Positions 7,223 through 10,405 of a stretch of DNA of 10,405 bases are shown here, in pieces (positions within the stretch are counted from its first letter, which is position 1; every line of letters starts with the position of its first letter). Below the pieces are notes generated by a model, which made no database searches, was not told the origin of the DNA, and saw nothing but the letters and a program-made list of their open reading frames with translations. The position numbers and the translations under genes were made by a program. Source of the stretch: Candidatus Parcubacteria bacterium (lineage in GTDB: Bacteria > Patescibacteriota > Patescibacteriia > UBA1558 > GWA2-36-10); contig QZJA01000034.1 of the NCBI GenBank assembly GCA_003599205.1, positions 1 to 10,405 of the forward strand, given 5' to 3'.

Positions 7223-8192
7223 CCTTTTGACTTACAATGGAGCCAAATATTTACCTTGGCTGATCAATAGTCTCAAAGAACAGACCTTTAAGGATTGGGA
7301 ACTTTTGGTTTTGGATAATGCTTCCAGTGATGGTTCAGCTGATATTGTCAGAGAGCATTACCCGCAAGCGAGGATAGTTTTGCAGAAAAAAAATATTGGT
7401 TTTGCTCGAGGTCACAATCTTTTGATTAATTGGTCAAAATCTGATTATGTTTTTGTTTTAAATCAAGATATTATTCTTGAGTCGGATTATCTGGAAAAGC
7501 TTTTTAATTTTATGGAAAAAAATCCTAAAGCAGCCTCTTGTTCTGGTAAATTGATGTATTGGAATTTTGAGGAAGGTCAAAAGACAAAACAGATTGATTC
7601 TTTTGGTTTAAAAATCAATCGCAGCCGGCATGTCACCAACGCTTGGCAGGGCAAAGAAGATTTTGATTTGCCCAATCAAACAGTTTTTGGCTTGTCAGCT
7701 ACAGCTGTTTTGTACAAGCGAAAGGCCTTGGATATCGTGGCCATGGAGCGCGACAATAATCATTTGGAATATTTTGATGAAGATTTTTTTTCCTACAAGG
7801 AGGACATTGATATTTCCTGGCGTTTTCTGCTTATGGGTTATGAGAATTGGTTGGTCACAGATGCCAAAGCTTACCACCATCGTAGTGTTAGTGGTCAGGG
7901 TGACCAAAAGACTATTCGTCGTCAACGCGGCTTAGCCAACAAGCTTTCTTATCGCAACCATTTCATGACTTTGTATAAAAATTCTTTCTTTAAGAATTTA
8001 CTCAAAGATTTTTGGCATATCCAGTGGTATGAGTTTAAAAAGTTTTTTTATTTAGCTATTTTTGAAAGGAGCACTTTACGCGGAGCAGAGGAGTACTTGA
8101 AAAATATCCCCAAGATAGCCAAGAAAAGAAAATATATTATGATGCACAGAAAAGTCAGCTCTGATGATATTTATAAATGGTTTACAAAATAA
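7194..8192 (+). CDS. GT2 glycosyltransferase with NQDI motif and long C-terminal extension
   Basis: GT-A inverting transferase of 332 residues. It begins MLNKAKITISLLTYNGAKYL and shows VLDNASSDGS (39-48), NIGFARGHNLLI (67-78), the metal-site variant NQDI (90-93), FGLSATAVLYKRKAL (165-179) and FFSYKEDIDISWR (198-210). His228 and His229 follow in AYHHRS. It differs from the other two GT2 genes by Gln in place of Pro in the NPD motif and by an aromatic, basic extension of about 80 residues after the core (KNLLKDFWHIQWYEFKKFF and onward). That extension may lie along the membrane. An in-frame TTG at 7182 exists, but the ATG at 7194 fits the family N-terminus. It overlaps the polymerase gene by 29 bases, and its TAA shares the sequence TAATG with the next start. 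Substrate unknown. Confidence 0.91.
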   Translation: MLNKAKITISLLTYNGAKYLPWLINSLKEQTFKDWELLVLDNASSDGSADIVREHYPQARIVLQKKNIGFARGHNLLINWSKSDYVFVLNQDIILESDYLEKLFNFMEKNPKAASCSGKLMYWNFEEGQKTKQIDSFGLKINRSRHVTNAWQGKEDFDLPNQTVFGLSATAVLYKRKALDIVAMERDNNHLEYFDEDFFSYKEDIDISWRFLLMGYENWLVTDAKAYHHRSVSGQGDQKTIRRQRGLANKLSYRNHFMTLYKNSFFKNLLKDFWHIQWYEFKKFFYLAIFERSTLRGAEEYLKNIPKIAKKRKYIMMHRKVSSDDIYKWFTK

Positions 8193-9001
8193 TGGATTTA
8201 TCAATTATCATTCTAAATTATAATAATAAGAATTTAGCCAAAGAGCTATTGAAAAATCTGACCGAGGAGTTGAGCTTGCCTTATAATTTTGAAATTATTG
8301 TAGTGGATAATGCTTCTTATGATGGCTTGGATGATATTATTAAAGAAAAATTTCCTCAAGTAAAATTTATTCAAAGTGATAAAAACGGCGGTTTTGCTTA
8401 TGGCAACAATTTGGGTATCAAAGAGGCCAAAGGCAAATACATAATAATTATGAATCCCGATCTAGCTATACTGTCTAATGCGCTGGAAGTCATGTATCAA
8501 TACATGGAAGATCATCCGGAAGTTGGTTTAGCTGGGCCTAGATTGATAAACGCTGATAAAAGTATTCAATATTCTTGCACGCGTTTTCCTGATTGGCGTT
8601 TGCCATTTTATCGTCGCACCTTATTGTCCGAGACCAAAGCTGGGCAAAAATGGCTAGACAATTATCTAATGAAGGATATCAACCACTATCAGAATATTTA
8701 TGTGCCGACAGTTTTTGGCGCTTGTATGATATTTAGGCGCGATGTTTTGTCCAAGGTTGGCTTGCTTGATGATCGCTATTTTATGTATATGGAAGATTTG
8801 GATTGGTCTAGGCGTTTTTGGGAAAATGGCTATAAGGTTGCTTATATTGGTCGGGCGGAAATAATCCATCTTCATCGCCGTCAGTCAGCGGCTGAGAGCC
8901 TACTCAAAGTTTTACGTTCCAAAACAGCCCGCCATCATATTTTGAGTTTTATAAAATATTTAGCAAAATTTAAGGGTAAAAAATTGCCGCCGACAGTCTA
9001 A
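8192..9001 (+). CDS. GT2 glycosyltransferase, rhamnosyltransferase-like
   Basis: GT-A inverting transferase of 269 residues and last gene of the polysaccharide operon. Motifs are SIIILNYNNK (4-13), VVDNASYDGL (37-46), GGFAYGNNLGIKEAKGKYI (66-84), NPDL (88-91), FGACMIFRRDVLSKVGLLDD (175-194), MEDLDWSRRFW (200-210) and His226 in IIHLHRR. The region around NPD closely matches the 4942-5808 enzyme (GNNLGIKEAKGKYI against ANNLAIKQAKGKYI), suggesting a shared origin. Unlike that enzyme it has no C-terminal membrane helix; it ends in a basic tail. I chose the ATG at 8192 because it gives the standard MDLSIIIL start and a TAATG stop-start overlap. An ATG at 8177 would add only five residues inside the upstream gene. 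A weak hairpin follows its stop. Confidence 0.92.
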   Translation: MDLSIIILNYNNKNLAKELLKNLTEELSLPYNFEIIVVDNASYDGLDDIIKEKFPQVKFIQSDKNGGFAYGNNLGIKEAKGKYIIIMNPDLAILSNALEVMYQYMEDHPEVGLAGPRLINADKSIQYSCTRFPDWRLPFYRRTLLSETKAGQKWLDNYLMKDINHYQNIYVPTVFGACMIFRRDVLSKVGLLDDRYFMYMEDLDWSRRFWENGYKVAYIGRAEIIHLHRRQSAAESLLKVLRSKTARHHILSFIKYLAKFKGKKLPPTV

Positions 9002-9002
9002 G

Positions 9003-9038
9003 ACTAAACTGTTACTAGGGGGCTTAGCGGGGTTTAGT
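9003..9038 (+). terminator. Possible terminator hairpin after polysaccharide operon
   Basis: ACTAAAC at 9003-9009 pairs perfectly with GTTTAGT at 9032-9038. The 22-base loop is G-rich, and a few T (TTTT, then ACC) follow. The stem is AT-rich, the loop is long and the T tract short, so this is weaker than the rpsI terminator. Its place, directly after the last glycosyltransferase stop and ahead of the next promoter, supports a terminator role. It could instead be a regulatory dyad. Confidence 0.38.
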
Positions 9039-9044
9039 TTTACC

Positions 9045-9073
9045 TTGATTTTTAAGGTATTTTTTAGTATTAT
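9045..9073 (+). promoter_or_regulatory. Predicted sigma-70-type promoter of lysS
   Basis: TTGATT at 9045-9050 (four of six bases of the -35 consensus) and TATTAT at 9068-9073 (five of six of the -10 consensus) are separated by the ideal 17 bases. The transcription start would fall near 9080, at the end of a GGGGG run, giving a leader of about 19 bases before the lysS ATG. The leader GTAAGTATTTATTTATAAT has no Shine-Dalgarno motif. Bases between the -10 and the predicted start are G-rich (TAGGGG). Confidence 0.6.
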
Positions 9074-9098
9074 TAGGGGGTAAGTATTTATTTATAAT

Positions 9099-10405
9099 AT
9101 GGCGAAAAATCAAGAAAAAGAGCTGGATATCAATGATGAATATCAACAAAGGCTCAAAAAATTAGAACAGCTCAAAGCACAAGGTCAAAATCCTTTTCCA
9201 GCCAAAAGCAAGCAGACCATGACGGTAGCTGATTTTTTAAATGATTTTGATAAATTAGTAAAATCGGAAAAGAAAGTTGTTTTGGTCGGTCGGATTATTA
9301 GTCTTAGACTCCAAGGCGGTTCTTGTTTTTTGCATTTTAGAGATGGTAGCGGTCAGGTCCAAGCTTTTATCCGCAAAGATCAACTAGGGGCAGATGAGTA
9401 TGAAAATTTTAAAAATAATTTTGATGCTGGCGATTTTGCTCAGTTTAGCGGCCAAGCTTTTGTCACCAAGACCAAAGAGGCGACTATCTTGGTTGATAAA
9501 TTAGAGATTCTGTCCAAGGCTCTACAGTCAATACCTGATCAATATTATGGTCTCAAGGATCCTGATACTAGATTTAGAAAAAGATATTTAGATTTATTGG
9601 TTAATCCAGGGGTCAAAAAAGTTTTTGATTTACGTAGTCAGATTACCAGTTTGGTCAGAGAATTTTTTGATAAGCAGGGCTATACAGAAGTGGATACACC
9701 AATGTTACAGCATATTGCCTCTGGAGCTACAGCTCAGCCTTTTGTAACACATCACAATGCCCTAGATATGGAACTATTTTTGCGAGTTGCGCCCGAGCTT
9801 TACCTCAAGAGATTGATTATTGGTGGTTATGATAAGGTTTATGAGATTGCTCGTTGTTTTAGAAATGAAGGCATTGATCATCAGCATAATCCCGAATTTA
9901 CCCAGATAGAAGCTTATGAAGCCTACAAGGATTACAATGATTACATGGCTTTAGTGGAAAAATTAATGGAGCATCTAGTCAAGCAGGTCAATAATGGTTC
10001 AACCAAAATTAAAAACGGCAAGGATGTTTTGGATTTTAAAGCCCCTTACCCTCGCCTTGATTTTAAAGAAGCCTTAGAAAAAGAGCTTAAAGTTGATTTA
10101 GAAAAGACCAGTGATCAAGAACTGGCAGCTATTGGTAAAAAAGCAGGACTGGCAATTGATGCTTCTTGGGGTAGGGGAAAGCTTCTAGATGAGCTGTACA
10201 AAAAATTTGTACGCAGCAAATTGATCCAACCAGTTTTTATTATTAATCATCCTTTGGAGCTTTCACCGTTGGCCAAAAAGATTCCGGGCCGGGAAAATTA
10301 TGTTGAAAGATTCCAATTGGTAGTGAAGACAGCCGAGCTGTGCAATGCTTTTTCCGAACTCAATGATCCAATAGATCAAGGAGAGCGTTTTAATGAGCAA
10401 AAAAG
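9099..10405 (+). CDS. lysS: Lysyl-tRNA synthetase, class II (3' end outside window)
   Basis: Charges tRNA-Lys with lysine in the cytoplasm using ATP. Translation from the ATG at 9099 gives 435 uninterrupted residues running to the window end. After a Lys/Glu/Gln-rich N-terminal helix (about 1-30) comes an OB-fold anticodon-binding domain (about 60-140), with VVLVGRIISLR and FLHFRDGSGQVQAF. The class II catalytic core follows: RFRKRYLDLLVN (158-169), motif 1 around LVREFFDKQGYTEVDTPML (185-203), then SGATAQPFVTHHNALDMELF and LRVAPELYLKRLIIGGYDKV. Motif 2 is ARCFRNEG (251-258), with HNPEFTQIEAYEAYKDY (263-279). Motif 3 and the end of the protein, roughly 60 residues, lie beyond the window. The HNPEFT and PFVTHHN segments mark it as LysRS rather than AspRS or AsnRS. 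It appears to have its own promoter and is not functionally tied to the glycan genes. Confidence 0.97.
   Translation, partial: MAKNQEKELDINDEYQQRLKKLEQLKAQGQNPFPAKSKQTMTVADFLNDFDKLVKSEKKVVLVGRIISLRLQGGSCFLHFRDGSGQVQAFIRKDQLGADEYENFKNNFDAGDFAQFSGQAFVTKTKEATILVDKLEILSKALQSIPDQYYGLKDPDTRFRKRYLDLLVNPGVKKVFDLRSQITSLVREFFDKQGYTEVDTPMLQHIASGATAQPFVTHHNALDMELFLRVAPELYLKRLIIGGYDKVYEIARCFRNEGIDHQHNPEFTQIEAYEAYKDYNDYMALVEKLMEHLVKQVNNGSTKIKNGKDVLDFKAPYPRLDFKEALEKELKVDLEKTSDQELAAIGKKAGLAIDASWGRGKLLDELYKKFVRSKLIQPVFIINHPLELSPLAKKIPGRENYVERFQLVVKTAELCNAFSELNDPIDQGERFNEQK

Noticed and set aside
7630..7935. Plus-strand open frame inside the 7194-8192 GT2 gene
   Set aside because: It lies in another frame wholly within a conserved catalytic domain; the translation is low-complexity and unlike any family I know.
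8177..8191. ATG at 8177 as the start of the last GT2 gene
   Set aside because: It adds MVYKI before the standard MDLSIIIL start, with no family support, whereas the ATG at 8192 gives a typical TAATG overlap.
9093..9098. TATAAT directly before the lysS ATG as its -10 box
   Set aside because: It would start transcription inside the coding region, where no in-frame ATG follows that could give the conserved N-terminal domain. The TTGATT/TATTAT pair with a 17-base spacer fits better.
1..10405. CRISPR array, tRNA, insertion sequence, toxin-antitoxin or defence genes
   Set aside because: No regularly spaced repeats, cloverleaf, transposase motifs or small paired genes were seen on either strand; nearly every base belongs to the listed genes.

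Overview
The window looks like a compact, AT-rich bacterial chromosome segment. All genes lie on the + strand and run nearly end to end. Three traits suggest Candidate Phyla Radiation / Patescibacteria, probably a Parcubacteria-type lineage: ribosomal proteins trimmed to their cores (L13 is 115 residues), no Shine-Dalgarno motif close to any visible gene start, and very small intergenic gaps. This placement is inferred from gene style, not from a database comparison.

Layout. (1) Bases 1-1124 are the end of a ribosomal-protein operon: rplQ (L17, missing only about four bases at its 5' end), rplM (L13) and rpsI (S9). A rho-independent terminator closes it at about 1140-1167. (2) A strong extended -10 promoter at 1202-1210 starts a seven-gene surface-polysaccharide operon (1217-9001). 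It encodes a Wzx-type flippase, a GT4 glycosyltransferase, a second GT-B glycosyltransferase resembling TuaH, a GT2 enzyme with a C-terminal membrane helix, a Wzy/WaaL-type polymerase or ligase, and two more GT2 enzymes. Junctions are 0 bp, 25 bp, 1 bp, a 32-base overlap, a 29-base overlap and a TAATG overlap, so the genes are probably co-transcribed and translationally coupled. (3) Bases 9002-9098 hold a possible terminator hairpin and a -35/-10 promoter. (4) Class II lysyl-tRNA synthetase (lysS) starts at 9099 and runs off the window end.

How the genes work together. The five glycosyltransferases would build a lipid-linked oligosaccharide on the inner membrane face, the flippase would export it, and the polymerase/ligase would polymerise it or transfer it to an acceptor. 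No initiating phosphoglycosyltransferase, chain-length regulator or nucleotide-sugar synthesis gene is present here, so those must lie elsewhere or come from outside the cell.

I found no CRISPR array, tRNA, insertion sequence or clearly new system. The points most worth a second look concern expression: a predicted leaderless mRNA for the flippase gene, the lack of Shine-Dalgarno sites, absence of TGA stops, and an A7 run inside a GT2/polymerase overlap.
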